A stretch of DNA of 64,000 nt from Cohaesibacter sp. ES.047 (GTDB taxonomy: Bacteria; Pseudomonadota; Alphaproteobacteria; Rhizobiales; Cohaesibacteraceae). The stretch covers positions 2,700,501 through 2,764,500 of the forward strand of contig NZ_LT907844.1 of assembly GCF_900215505.1 (NCBI RefSeq), read 5' to 3'. The notes below the pieces were generated by a model. That model was not told the origin of the DNA. It did not search any database and saw nothing but the letters and a program-made list of their open reading frames with translations. Made by a program: the position numbers and the translations under genes. Shown piece after piece: positions 1 to 8,583 of the stretch (position 1 is its first letter; each line of letters begins with the position of its first letter).

Positions 1-776
1 TGACCGGTCAGCTCATTGAAAACAAGGTTTCGGCGCGTGATCGCTCGGCTGGCAAGCCGGTGCTGGAGGTTGAAGGGCTCAGCCGGGAAGGCGAGTTCAA
101 GGATGTTTCCCTGAGCATTCGCGCCGGTGAGGTGGTTGGCCTGACCGGGCTCATCGGATCGGGCCGGACCGAACTTGCCCATGCCTTGATAGGGATGCGG
201 CATGCAACGGCCGGACGGATGATGCTGCAGGGTGAATCCTATCGTCCCTCTTCCATTCGTGAGGCCATTCGCCGGGGGCTGGCCTATGTGTCCGAGGATC
301 GTCTGACGCTTGGCCTGCTGCAAAAGCAGTCGATTGCCGACAACACGGTCATCTCAGTCCTGGGCAAGCTGCTCATGAAGGTGCCGTTGATCTCTTTGGT
401 CAAGAAAAGGGCGCTCGTCGATCACTGGATCCGGGAGTTGGGTGTCAAGATCGGGGATCAGGAAGATCCGATCTCCTCGCTCTCTGGCGGCAATCAGCAA
501 AAGGTGGTGCTGGCCAAATGGCTGGCGACCGATCCAAGCCTGCTCATCCTTGATAGCCCGACAGTCGGTGTCGATGTCGGTGCACGTGCCGGCATATTTC
601 GGATCGTCCGGGAGCTGGCCGACAACGGGCTCGCCATCCTTTTGATCTCTGACGAAGTCACCGAGGTGATGTTCCACTCTGACCGCATTCTGCATATGGC
701 CGATGGCCAGATCATATCCGAATATGATCCCCAGGAGGTGACGGTCACCGAGCTAGAGGAGCGGATCTATGCGTAG
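1..776 (+). CDS. Sugar ABC importer ATPase, C-terminal half (partial)
   Basis: Only the second nucleotide-binding domain of an RbsA/MglA-type duplicated ATPase is present; the reading frame is open to the window edge (codons start at base 3), so the gene begins outside. Visible are the degenerate P-loop GLIGSGRTEL, the signature LSGGNQQKVVLAKW and the Walker B region LLILDSPTVGVD, where Ser stands in place of the usual catalytic Glu. In this family the second domain is often the less active one. The protein would energise sugar uptake with the two permeases that follow. Its end overlaps the first permease start by 8 bases, so translation is coupled. The partner solute-binding protein must lie to the left. 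Confidence 0.93.
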   Translation, partial: TGQLIENKVSARDRSAGKPVLEVEGLSREGEFKDVSLSIRAGEVVGLTGLIGSGRTELAHALIGMRHATAGRMMLQGESYRPSSIREAIRRGLAYVSEDRLTLGLLQKQSIADNTVISVLGKLLMKVPLISLVKKRALVDHWIRELGVKIGDQEDPISSLSGGNQQKVVLAKWLATDPSLLILDSPTVGVDVGARAGIFRIVRELADNGLAILLISDEVTEVMFHSDRILHMADGQIISEYDPQEVTVTELEERIYA

Positions 777-1764
777 TTACATGCGAGACAAGAAGATCGA
801 GATGCGCATTGCGATTGTGCTGCTTCTGATCTGCATTGGATTGTCCATCACCACGGACACCTTCTTTACCTTGAGCAACCTGACATCCCTGCTCAACAAC
901 AATTCAATCAACCTGATCTGGGCCGTCGGCTTGTTGGTCATTCTCATTGCGGGCGGCATCGACATCTCCTTTGCCGTCGCGACATCGGTGGTCCAGTATG
1001 TAGCGGCTCAGGCCCTGATCGGGATGGGCGGCGGCAACTGGGTGCTTGGCTTTGCTCTGTGCGGTGTCATCGGTATCTGCCTGGGTCTGGTCAACATGTT
1101 CCTGATCCACACATTCCGCATCATCACCATCGTCGTGACGATTGCCACCTACAACGCCTTCTTCGGGCTTTTGATGTTCTTCACGCGCGGACGCAGCATC
1201 TACAATCTGCCCGACTGGTGGACCGAACGCATTTTTATTTTTGAACAACAGGCAGCAAATGGCATCTGGTCCGAGCTGAACCTGTCGGTCGGGGTGATGG
1301 TTGCGTGCGTCTTTGCGACGTGGGTGCTGACGCAGAAGACCAATCTGGGGCGCCAACTCTATGCCTTTGGGGACAATCCCGAAGGGGCGCGTCGGGCCGG
1401 GGTCAATATGGCAGCCATGCAGGCCATCGCTTTTGGCTGGATGGGCCTGATGGCCGGCATTGCAGGACTGATGCAGGTCAACATCGTGCAGGAGGTTGTG
1501 CCAAACGCCCTGTATGGCCGCGAACTTGATGTGCTGGCTGCCGTGGTGCTTGGCGGTGCGCGTTTGGGTGGTGGCAAGGGATCCATTCTGGGCTGTGTGC
1601 TGGGTGTGATGTTCGTTGCTGTGACGCAGAACGGCCTCAATCTGCTGGGCGTTTCGCCCTTCGCTTTCCAGATGATCATCGGTGGCGCAATCGTGATTGC
1701 GATTTCAACCTCGAATATGAATTTTTCCGACCTGTTTCGGAAAAGACAGGAGAGCAGATCATGA
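769..1764 (+). CDS. Sugar ABC importer permease (RbsC family)
   Basis: A 331-residue polytopic inner-membrane protein with about eight to ten hydrophobic segments, of the BPD_transp_2/RbsC family. Family landmarks include GGIDISFAVATS after the second hydrophobic segment, NLGRQLYAFGDNPEGARRAG in the cytoplasmic EAA-like loop that contacts the ATPase, and VLGGARLGGGKGSILG near the C-terminus. It overlaps the ATPase upstream by 8 bases and the next permease downstream by 4 bases (ATGA). Having two unlike permease genes in tandem suggests a heterodimeric channel. The substrate is not evident; the downstream epimerase points to a ketose or related monosaccharide. Confidence 0.92.
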   Translation: MRSYMRDKKIEMRIAIVLLLICIGLSITTDTFFTLSNLTSLLNNNSINLIWAVGLLVILIAGGIDISFAVATSVVQYVAAQALIGMGGGNWVLGFALCGVIGICLGLVNMFLIHTFRIITIVVTIATYNAFFGLLMFFTRGRSIYNLPDWWTERIFIFEQQAANGIWSELNLSVGVMVACVFATWVLTQKTNLGRQLYAFGDNPEGARRAGVNMAAMQAIAFGWMGLMAGIAGLMQVNIVQEVVPNALYGRELDVLAAVVLGGARLGGGKGSILGCVLGVMFVAVTQNGLNLLGVSPFAFQMIIGGAIVIAISTSNMNFSDLFRKRQESRS

Positions 1765-2756
1765 ATACAGGGCTTAAACGCTATCTGCCTGCCATGGGAT
1801 CGGACGCGGCCAGTCTGCTCGTTCTATTGGTTCTCATCGGGGGAGGTTTCAGCATTGCTTCGCCCAAGTTTCTGATGCCAGCCAATCTGGAATCCATGGG
1901 CTTCCAGATGCCACTTCTGGGATTGTTGACCCTTGCCATGGTGGCACCTGTCATCTCGGGCGGCCTTAACCTAGCTGTCATCTACACGGCCAATATCTCC
2001 GGCTTGACCCTCGCATGGGTGCTGATTCAGTTCGGTGGACCGGATGCGGGTATCGAGGCTTTCATCATCGGCTGTATTGCCGCGGTTGCCGTCGGTATGC
2101 TGGCCGGAGCGATCATCGGGGCGATTGTTGCCTATGTCGGGGCTCATCCCATTCTGGTGTCGCTGGCCATGATGGTCTTCCTGCGTGGTCTTGGCGAGTT
2201 CCTTACCCGCGGGGGCGATATCTCCGGTTTTCCGGACTATATGCGCGTCATTGGGCACGGCTATCTGTTTGGCATTCCGATGCCGCTCGTGCTGTTCGTC
2301 GTGATCGCCGTTGTCTGGCACATCCTGCTCAGACGGACACAACATGGCTTTTCGGTCTACATGACCGGCTCCAACATTCAGGCGGCGGAATATGCCGGTC
2401 TGCACACCAAGCGGTCTCTGGTGCTGCTCTACAGCCTGTCGGGCCTGTTGTGTGCGGTCGCCGGGATTCTCATGGCGGCACGCTTCAATTCGGTGCGTGT
2501 CGGTCATGGGGAAGCGTTGCTGCTGGTCACGGTTCTGGCCTGTTTCCTTGGGGGCATTGATCCCTTCGGCGGTCATGGTCGTGTGGTGCCAGTCATTCTC
2601 TCGCTCGTCATCCTCCAGATCCTGTCTTCGGGATTGAACCTGATCGGAGCCAACCAGCATCTGGCTACCGCGGTCTGGGGACTGTTTCTGATCGGCGTCA
2701 TGATGCTGCGGTCCGATCAGGTGAAGATGATCATAACGTACTTCAGAAAGGATTGA
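1761..2756 (+). CDS. Second sugar ABC importer permease (RbsC family)
   Basis: A 331-residue membrane protein of the same family as its upstream neighbour but clearly diverged from it. It carries the family pattern VISGGLNLAVIYTANISG, the loop RTQHGFSVYMTGSNIQAAEY and a glycine-rich FLGGIDPFGGHGRVVP segment. The start overlaps the preceding stop as ATGA, so the two permeases are probably made in equal amounts and form a heterodimer. It lies two bases upstream of the epimerase gene and is almost certainly co-transcribed with it. Confidence 0.92.
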   Translation: MNTGLKRYLPAMGSDAASLLVLLVLIGGGFSIASPKFLMPANLESMGFQMPLLGLLTLAMVAPVISGGLNLAVIYTANISGLTLAWVLIQFGGPDAGIEAFIIGCIAAVAVGMLAGAIIGAIVAYVGAHPILVSLAMMVFLRGLGEFLTRGGDISGFPDYMRVIGHGYLFGIPMPLVLFVVIAVVWHILLRRTQHGFSVYMTGSNIQAAEYAGLHTKRSLVLLYSLSGLLCAVAGILMAARFNSVRVGHGEALLLVTVLACFLGGIDPFGGHGRVVPVILSLVILQILSSGLNLIGANQHLATAVWGLFLIGVMMLRSDQVKMIITYFRKD

Positions 2757-2758
2757 TC

Positions 2759-3607
2759 ATGGAAGGCTTTGGTGTACACACAAGTATGTGGACCATGAAC
2801 TGGGACCGGGAAGGGGCGGAACGCGCCGTGGCCGGTGCTCGAAAGTACAACGTCGATTTCATTGAAATCCCGTTGTTGCGCCCTCATGATGTCGATACGG
2901 AGCATACAAAGGCTCTGATCGAGGCAAACGAACTGCGGGCTGTGTGCTCACTGGGGTTGCCAGAAGAATGCTGGGCTTCGGCCCATCCTGAGAAAGCCAT
3001 CGACTATCTCAAGGTGGCTTTGGACAAGACCAAGGCGCTTGGCGGCGAAGCATTGTCTGGCGTCATCTATGGCGGCATCGGCGAGCGCACTGGCGTGCCA
3101 CCCACTCAAGGGGAATATGACAATGTTGCCCGGGTGATGGTTGCAGCCGCGGCGCATGCCAAAAAGCTCGGTCTGGAGCTCGGCATTGAGGCGGTCAACC
3201 GCTATGAAAACCATCTCATCAACACGGCCCGTCAGGCGACGGATCTGGTTGAGCGGGTTGGAGCCGAGAATGTGTTTGTCCATCTCGATACCTATCACAT
3301 GAATATCGAGGAAAAGGGCTTTGGCAACGGCATTCTCGATGCGCGCGAACATCTCAAATACATCCACTTGAGTGAGAGCGATCGCGGGACGCCCGGTGAG
3401 GGTACCTGTGGTTGGGACGAGATCTATGCGACCTTGAAGGCAATTGACTTCAAGGGTGGTCTGGCCATGGAAAGCTTCATAAATATGCCTCCAGAGATAG
3501 CCTATGGCCTTTCGGTCTGGCGGCCTGTGGCCAACAGTCATGATGAAGTCATGACCAAGGGTCTGTCTTTCCTCCGCAACAAGGCAGAACAATACAGACT
3601 GATCTGA
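2759..3607 (+). CDS. Sugar epimerase/isomerase, D-tagatose 3-epimerase type
   Basis: About 282 residues, a TIM-barrel AP-endonuclease-2-like fold as in D-tagatose/D-psicose 3-epimerases, which invert C3 of free ketoses through a divalent metal. Candidate metal ligands in order are Glu in LGIEAVNRYE, Asp and His in HLDTYHMNIEEK, and Glu near the end in AMESFINM; the family pair of glutamates needed for proton transfer is therefore present. ATG 2759 is preferred over TTG 2753 because an AGAAAGGA ribosome site lies 7-8 bases upstream of it. It is the last gene of the importer operon and is followed by a terminator. It fits a role in converting the imported sugar; the exact sugar is unknown. Confidence 0.87.
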   Translation: MEGFGVHTSMWTMNWDREGAERAVAGARKYNVDFIEIPLLRPHDVDTEHTKALIEANELRAVCSLGLPEECWASAHPEKAIDYLKVALDKTKALGGEALSGVIYGGIGERTGVPPTQGEYDNVARVMVAAAAHAKKLGLELGIEAVNRYENHLINTARQATDLVERVGAENVFVHLDTYHMNIEEKGFGNGILDAREHLKYIHLSESDRGTPGEGTCGWDEIYATLKAIDFKGGLAMESFINMPPEIAYGLSVWRPVANSHDEVMTKGLSFLRNKAEQYRLI

Positions 3608-3640
3608 TCTTTCGGACGTCTTTACAAAAACAGTCCCCGC

Positions 3641-3679
3641 TCACCCTCGCGAACGCATGCTTCGTGAGGGTGATTTTTT
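3641..3679 (+). terminator. Rho-independent terminator after the epimerase operon
   Basis: A 13-bp stem (3641-3653 with 3661-3673, one G-T pair) around a 7-base loop is followed directly by six T. It closes the first operon and lies between convergent genes. Confidence 0.88.
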
Positions 3680-3712
3680 ATGTGGGACTGGTCTTCTTTG
3701 GTTTGGATTTTT

Positions 3713-4936
3713 TCAAACCCGACTGAATGACACGCTTTCTGGTCTTGTCAAAGCGGTCATGACACCGCGCAGTTCGGCCAGCCCTTTGAGGCGACCAATG
3801 GCCGGATAGCCCGGTTGGGCTTCTCGGGACTGATCATCCAGAATATCGAGCCCATGATCCGGCCGGAATGGAATGCTGTGATCTTTCCGTCCGATGGCCC
3901 GCCGTCTCGCCTCTTCCTTGAGTGCGGCATCCATTAGCGCGATCATGTCAACGTGACCCGAAAGATGCTCGCTCTCATAGAATGACCCCTTGATGGCATT
4001 GCTTTCCAATGTGACGTTTCTGAGGTGGAGAAAATGGACGCGATCGCCCAAACGTTCCATCATGCCTGGCAAATCATTGTCAGGCCGGGAGCCGAGCGAA
4101 CCGGAGCACAATGTGATTCCGTTGGCCGGAATATCCACCGCTTCCATAAGATACTTATAGTCGGCTTCGGTCGACATGATGCGCGGCAGGCCAAGCAATC
4201 CGAACGGCGGATCATCTGGATGGCAGCACAGTCGCATCCCGAGTGTCTGGGCCACCGGCGCCACCTCTTCCAGAAATGCGATAAAGTTGGATCGCAGCTG
4301 CTGCTTGGAAATCTTGTCATATTGCGCCAGATTGGATCGCACGGCCTCCATCGAGGGAGCCTCCGCATCGCCGGGCAATCCATAGATGATCGCTTCCGAC
4401 AATTTCTTGCAGCCCTTGTCATCGAGTTGTGAAAACCGCTTTTTGGCTTCCTCGATTATGTCTTCGGGAAAATCACGATCCGCACCCTCTCGCTTGAGGA
4501 TGAACAAGTCGAAGACAGCAAAATCGATGAAATCGAAACGCATGCACGTCGCCCCGGTCGGCAAGCGATGAAAGAGGTCTGTTCGTGTCCAGTCCAGCAC
4601 CGGCATAAAGTTGTAACAGAGAACTTCAATGCCAGACGCGGCAAGATTCCGAAGGCTCTGCTTGTAGTTTTCGATATGGAGGCGCCAGTCTCCCTTTTGC
4701 TGTTTGATGTCTTCTGAAATCGGCAAGCTCTCAACCACATCCCATTTCAACCCGGACGGATCGCCATTTGCCTTGTGGGCAATCAGCTTGTGTCTGAGCG
4801 CTATTTCCTCATTGCTCCAGACCTCGCCGACCGGAATATGGTGGAGCGCACTCACCACACCCTCAACTCCGGCCTGAAGCATATCGTCAATCGATACCCG
4901 ATCAACCGGACCAAACCATCGCCATGTCTGTTTCAT
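3713..4936 (-). CDS. uxuA: Mannonate dehydratase
   Basis: A 407-residue protein close to the usual 390-400 residues of UxuA. It dehydrates D-mannonate to 2-keto-3-deoxygluconate in hexuronate breakdown, using Fe/Mn. The N-terminus MKQTWRWFGPVDRVS, the metal-site motif RLCCHPDDPPFGLLGLPRI near residue 230 and HFLHLRNV near residue 310 are characteristic. The gene is transcribed away from a FadR-type regulator, with a perfect inverted repeat in the shared upstream region, and a GGAGGATGAC stretch sits just ahead of the ATG. The neighbouring TRAP importer and idonate-type dehydrogenase suggest the locus feeds uronates or aldonates into 2-keto-3-deoxygluconate. Confidence 0.95.
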   Translation of the reverse strand: MKQTWRWFGPVDRVSIDDMLQAGVEGVVSALHHIPVGEVWSNEEIALRHKLIAHKANGDPSGLKWDVVESLPISEDIKQQKGDWRLHIENYKQSLRNLAASGIEVLCYNFMPVLDWTRTDLFHRLPTGATCMRFDFIDFAVFDLFILKREGADRDFPEDIIEEAKKRFSQLDDKGCKKLSEAIIYGLPGDAEAPSMEAVRSNLAQYDKISKQQLRSNFIAFLEEVAPVAQTLGMRLCCHPDDPPFGLLGLPRIMSTEADYKYLMEAVDIPANGITLCSGSLGSRPDNDLPGMMERLGDRVHFLHLRNVTLESNAIKGSFYESEHLSGHVDMIALMDAALKEEARRRAIGRKDHSIPFRPDHGLDILDDQSREAQPGYPAIGRLKGLAELRGVMTALTRPESVSFSRV

Positions 4937-4960
4937 GTCATCCTCCAGAAATTAAATCTT

Positions 4961-4996
4961 CTTGCATTCTTGTATGGAAGTTGACAAGAATGCAAG
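4961..4996. promoter_or_regulatory. Probable operator between uxuA and the GntR-type regulator gene
   Basis: Perfect 13-bp inverted repeat CTTGCATTCTTGT / ACAAGAATGCAAG (4961-4973 and 4984-4996) with a 10-base centre. A TTGACA at 4981-4986 inside it could be the -35 box of the rightward promoter, with TTAGCT 17 bases downstream as a weak -10. FadR-subfamily regulators bind such symmetric sites, so autoregulation plus control of uxuA is likely. Confidence 0.7.
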
Positions 4997-5031
4997 ATGC
5001 ATGTTAGCTCTTTTGTGTAGGGGAGGATAAG

Positions 5032-5787
5032 ATGGACATGAATTCATCCGTTTCGAACGATTGGGAAATTGACCAGAGCTTGGCAATTGGCCCGCAAATC
5101 TTTCGGATTTTGAGACAGCGGATTGTCTACAACGACATCAAGCCCGGCACGTCGATTTCCGAGCCAGCGATCGCCAAGATCTATAATATTTCGCGGCAAC
5201 CTGTCCGGGAGGCCTTTATCAAATTGTCGGATGTTGGCTTGGTGGAAATCCGCCCGCAACGCGGCACGTTTGTTCGAAAGATCTCCTATGAAGAAGTGAT
5301 GGAAGCACGCTTCGTAAGAGAGGCTATCGAGGCAGATATCGTCCAGCTCCTTGCGCGAGAAAGAGACACCAGTCTGGTTAAAGAGCTCCGGCACTTGCTG
5401 GTCTTGCAGGAAAACGCAACGGGATCGCCGTTCGAGTTCATTCTATGCGACGAGCAGTTCCATCGCACGCTGGCTGAAGCTGCGGGCAAGCGTCAGACGT
5501 GGCGGTTTATCGACGATCTGAAAACCCAAATGGACCGTGTCCGGATCTTGCGGCTTCAGCAATATCCCATCGAAAAACTCATTCAACAGCATACCGCTGT
5601 GGTTGATGCGATTGAGCAGGGAGACAGCCTTGATGCTGTCGTCGCCATTCGCACACACATGCGCGAACTTCTGCAGGTGTTGCCCGAAATATTCCAAGCG
5701 CACCCAGATCTATTCGAGGGTCCGGCTTTGTCCGGCCTCAATATCGGCTCATCACACATGGAGGAAAATGATGAAGATGCCGTCTAA
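5032..5787 (+). CDS. GntR-family regulator, FadR subfamily
   Basis: A 251-residue one-component regulator. An N-terminal winged helix (about residues 20-85) contains ISRQPVREAFIKLSDVGLVE and RPQRGTFVRKI. A C-terminal all-helical FCD ligand domain has the metal-site pattern DEQFHRTL, then QQHTAVVDAI and RTHMREL. Members of this group usually sense the sugar acid handled by the adjacent genes. ATG 5032 is preceded by GGGGAGGATAAG. The 3' end overlaps the TRAP binding-protein gene by 17 bases, placing regulator and transporter in one transcript. It is divergent from uxuA and is the likely ligand-responsive repressor of both directions. Confidence 0.92.
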   Translation: MDMNSSVSNDWEIDQSLAIGPQIFRILRQRIVYNDIKPGTSISEPAIAKIYNISRQPVREAFIKLSDVGLVEIRPQRGTFVRKISYEEVMEARFVREAIEADIVQLLARERDTSLVKELRHLLVLQENATGSPFEFILCDEQFHRTLAEAAGKRQTWRFIDDLKTQMDRVRILRLQQYPIEKLIQQHTAVVDAIEQGDSLDAVVAIRTHMRELLQVLPEIFQAHPDLFEGPALSGLNIGSSHMEENDEDAV

Positions 5788-6748
5788 ACTCGCAAAAACG
5801 CTGGCTATCAGTGTCGCTGCAACCTTTATATCGGGCGCTGCCATGGCTGCAGATGTCACGTTGAAACTCGGCCACGTTGCCAATGAACAAAACTCTTGGC
5901 ATATGGCTTCCGTCAAGTTTGGAGAGGAACTTGCAAAACTGACGGATGGTCGCATCGAGACCGAAATCTTCCCCAATGAATCGTTGGGCAAAGAGATCGA
6001 CCTGATCAACGGCATGCAGTTGGGCACCGTTGACATGACCATCACCGGTGAAAGCCTGCAAAACTGGGCTCCAAAAGCCGCACTTTTGGCCGTTCCCTAT
6101 GCTTACAAGTCGATCGAGCATATGGATGAAGTCGCCAGTGGCGAAATCGGAGATCAAATCAAGGCGCAGATTATCGAAAAGGTTCAGATCCGTCCGATTG
6201 CCTATTTCGCACGTGGTCCGCGCAATCTGACATCCAACCGTCCGATTACCAGTCCCGATGAGTTGAATGGCCTGAAAATGCGTGTTCCAAACGTGCCGCT
6301 CTTCGTTGATGTTTGGGCAGCTCTTGGCGCTCAGCCGACACCCATGGCCTTCTCCGAGGTCTTCACATCTTTGCAGAATGGCACCATTGACGGTCAGGAA
6401 AACCCGCTGGCTCTGATCCGCTCTGCCAGCTTCAACGAAGTGCAGTCCAACGTAAACATGACCCAGCATGTGCGGTCCTGGATCTATCTGACAATTTCAG
6501 AACTGACGTGGAACAAGCTGTCCGAAGAAGATCAGGAAGCCGTCATGAAGGCTGCTGCGGTTGCTCAAGCCTATGAACGCGATCTGTTCGAAAAGAGCAT
6601 CGCTGATGACCGTGCGTATCTTGAGGAACATGGCATGACCTTCACCGAAGTCGATGGTGATGCCTTTGCTGCCAAGGCAAAAGACGCGGTTCTGGCCAAT
6701 GTGAATGACGAAATCAAACCAATCGTCGAAAAACTGTTCGAGCACTAG
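5771..6748 (+). CDS. dctP: TRAP transporter solute-binding protein, DctP family
   Basis: About 325 residues with a clear signal peptide (positive MKMPSKLAK, hydrophobic core, cleavage near GAAMA-ADV) and the DctP-family body, including the conserved arginine region GLKMRVPNVPLF and the helix MAFSEVFTSLQNGTIDGQENP. The arginine is the usual carboxylate clamp, which fits an organic acid such as a uronate or aldonate. ATG 5771 is chosen over 5768 because GGAGG at 5760-5764 is six bases away; a longer in-frame extension upstream only shadows the regulator gene. It is periplasmic and delivers ligand to the DctQM pair encoded next, after an intercistronic hairpin. Confidence 0.94.
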   Translation: MKMPSKLAKTLAISVAATFISGAAMAADVTLKLGHVANEQNSWHMASVKFGEELAKLTDGRIETEIFPNESLGKEIDLINGMQLGTVDMTITGESLQNWAPKAALLAVPYAYKSIEHMDEVASGEIGDQIKAQIIEKVQIRPIAYFARGPRNLTSNRPITSPDELNGLKMRVPNVPLFVDVWAALGAQPTPMAFSEVFTSLQNGTIDGQENPLALIRSASFNEVQSNVNMTQHVRSWIYLTISELTWNKLSEEDQEAVMKAAAVAQAYERDLFEKSIADDRAYLEEHGMTFTEVDGDAFAAKAKDAVLANVNDEIKPIVEKLFEH

Positions 6749-6770
6749 CTCTTCGGTTTGGAAGCATGAC

Positions 6771-6798
6771 CCGCGGCGGATCATCCGCCGCGGTTTTT
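6771..6798 (+). terminator. Intercistronic attenuator after dctP
   Basis: A GC-only 10-bp perfect stem CCGCGGCGGA / TCCGCCGCGG around TCA is followed by five T, lying between dctP and dctQ. Such hairpins let the binding protein be made in excess over the membrane subunits. Confidence 0.82.
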
Positions 6799-6811
6799 CG
6801 GGAGGATAGAG

Positions 6812-7312
6812 ATGAAGTGGATTGAACGTCTGGTTATCCGCGTGACCCAGATTGGCGTCGGCCTGGCCTTTTTTGCCTTGATAAGCACTGTTCTGATACA
6901 GGTTATCGGTAGAGCCATCGGAACTTCGCCTGTCTGGACCGAAGAACTGACACGCTTTGCCTTGCTTTTCATGGTGGCTTTTGGGGGCGGTTTGTCCCTG
7001 CACAGCAAGGAACTGGTCAATGTCGATCTCGTCTGTGAGAGTTTGCCAGCGCCATGGCCCCGGAGACTGCAGATCGTCTCCTACCTGTTTGTGATCGCTC
7101 TTGGTGCGATCCTGTTTCAACCGGCCCTCCGTTTCGCTTCAATCGGCAGCATGCAAACCTCGCCCGCTCTTGGGCTGCGCATGGACATTGCACATGCCAG
7201 CGTCGTGATCCTGCTTGCCGGTCTTGTTCTTTATTCTCTTTTGGGTCTCCTGACGCTTTACCGTCGATCCCATGAGAAGCAAGCGTCAGAGGAGACTGAC
7301 AAATGGACGTAG
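6812..7312 (+). CDS. dctQ: TRAP transporter small membrane subunit, DctQ family
   Basis: A 166-residue inner-membrane protein with four hydrophobic segments, the normal DctQ size and topology. VWTEELTRFALLFMVAFGGG after the first segments is the family pattern. It pairs with the large DctM subunit to form a sodium-driven importer for the DctP ligand. GGGAGGATAGAG precedes the ATG, and its end overlaps dctM by 10 bases, giving coupled translation. Confidence 0.9.
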   Translation: MKWIERLVIRVTQIGVGLAFFALISTVLIQVIGRAIGTSPVWTEELTRFALLFMVAFGGGLSLHSKELVNVDLVCESLPAPWPRRLQIVSYLFVIALGAILFQPALRFASIGSMQTSPALGLRMDIAHASVVILLAGLVLYSLLGLLTLYRRSHEKQASEETDKWT

Positions 7313-8580
7313 CCATTCTTTTCGGGACATTCGTCTTCGGGCTGGTGATTGGTATCCCCGTTGCGGCGACACTTGGGCTTTCATCTCTGGCGTATCTCCT
7401 CGCATCCGGAATTCCCATCGTCGTGATGCCGCAGAAAATGTATGCTGGCATGGATGTCTTTGTGCTGCTCAGCATTCCGGGCTTTATTCTGGCCGGCAAT
7501 CTGATGAACCGCGGCGGCATTACCGAACGCGTGATCCGGTTTGCCAACGCTCTGGTCGGCTGGGTCAGAGGCGGTCTGGGCCTGACCAACATTGCAGCAT
7601 CTATGCTGTTTGGAGGCATCACGGGCACCGCTGTTGCCGACGCCGCCAGCATCGGGAGTGTTCTTATTCCCGGCATGAAGAAGTCCGGCTACCCGGCCGA
7701 TTTCTCTGCTGCGGTGACGGCCGCTTCTTCGACGGTCGGTCCAATCATTCCCCCGTCCGTTCCGATGATCATCGTCGGATCGCTCTCCGGTATATCCGTG
7801 GGCAAGATGTTTCTGGCCGGGGCCATTCCGGGCATTCTCATGGGATGCGCCATGATGGTAACCGCCTATCTCATCTCGGTGAGGAAAGGGTTCCCCAAAC
7901 AGGAATGGCAGGGCTTTAGGGAGGTCGGTCGGTCCTTCGGGAACGCAATCTGGGCATTGGCCATGACGGGCCTGATTATCTATGGCCTGCTCAGTGGATT
8001 GGCCACACCCACAGAAACGGCGATCATTGCCAGTGTCTATGCCGCTGTCGTTGGCCTGCTGGTGTATCGAGAATTGCCACTGAGTGCATTGCCCAAAATT
8101 CTGGTCGATAGCGCTGTATCGTCCGCCGCCATTCTGGTGCTGGTTGGCTTTGCAAACGTGTTTGGCTGGATTCTTGTGTCAGAGCGCATTCCGCAGGCGC
8201 TTGCCAATGCGGTGCTGTCCCTGACCGACAACAAATATCTGATCATCCTTTTCATCAACATTCTGCTGCTCTTCATCGGCATGTTCATGGAGACGATCGC
8301 TGCGCTCATTATCCTGTTTGTGCCCTTGCTGTCACTGGCTCAGGCTGTCGGGATCGAGCCCTTGCACTTTGCGACCTTCGCAGTGCTCAACCTTATGATC
8401 GGACTGACCACACCCCCGATTGGCGTTTGCCTGTTTGTCTGTTCCAACATCGCAAAACTGCCGCTCGGACAAGTGGTCCGCGCCATCATTCCATTCCTTG
8501 TAACGAATATCATGGTCCTCTTGGCAGTATCCTATATCCCCGGAATTGCCACCTGGCTGCCATCTTTGCTGGAGAATTAA
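7303..8580 (+). CDS. dctM: TRAP transporter large permease subunit, DctM family
   Basis: A 425-residue protein with about twelve hydrophobic segments, the usual length of DctM. Recognisable segments are GMDVFVLLSIPGFILAGNLM, GGITGTAVADAASIGSVLIP, STVGPIIPPSVPMIIVGS and GLTTPPIGVCLFVCSNIAK, all family hallmarks of the two inverted transport repeats. It is the sodium-coupled translocating subunit. It overlaps dctQ and is followed by the dehydrogenase gene after three bases, so uptake and first oxidation are co-expressed. Confidence 0.94.
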   Translation: MDVAILFGTFVFGLVIGIPVAATLGLSSLAYLLASGIPIVVMPQKMYAGMDVFVLLSIPGFILAGNLMNRGGITERVIRFANALVGWVRGGLGLTNIAASMLFGGITGTAVADAASIGSVLIPGMKKSGYPADFSAAVTAASSTVGPIIPPSVPMIIVGSLSGISVGKMFLAGAIPGILMGCAMMVTAYLISVRKGFPKQEWQGFREVGRSFGNAIWALAMTGLIIYGLLSGLATPTETAIIASVYAAVVGLLVYRELPLSALPKILVDSAVSSAAILVLVGFANVFGWILVSERIPQALANAVLSLTDNKYLIILFINILLLFIGMFMETIAALIILFVPLLSLAQAVGIEPLHFATFAVLNLMIGLTTPPIGVCLFVCSNIAKLPLGQVVRAIIPFLVTNIMVLLAVSYIPGIATWLPSLLEN

Positions 8581-8583
8581 GCA

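Noticed and set aside
5537-5770. An N-terminally extended TRAP binding protein starting inside the regulator gene
   Set aside because: The signal peptide and the GGAGG site both place the start at 5771.
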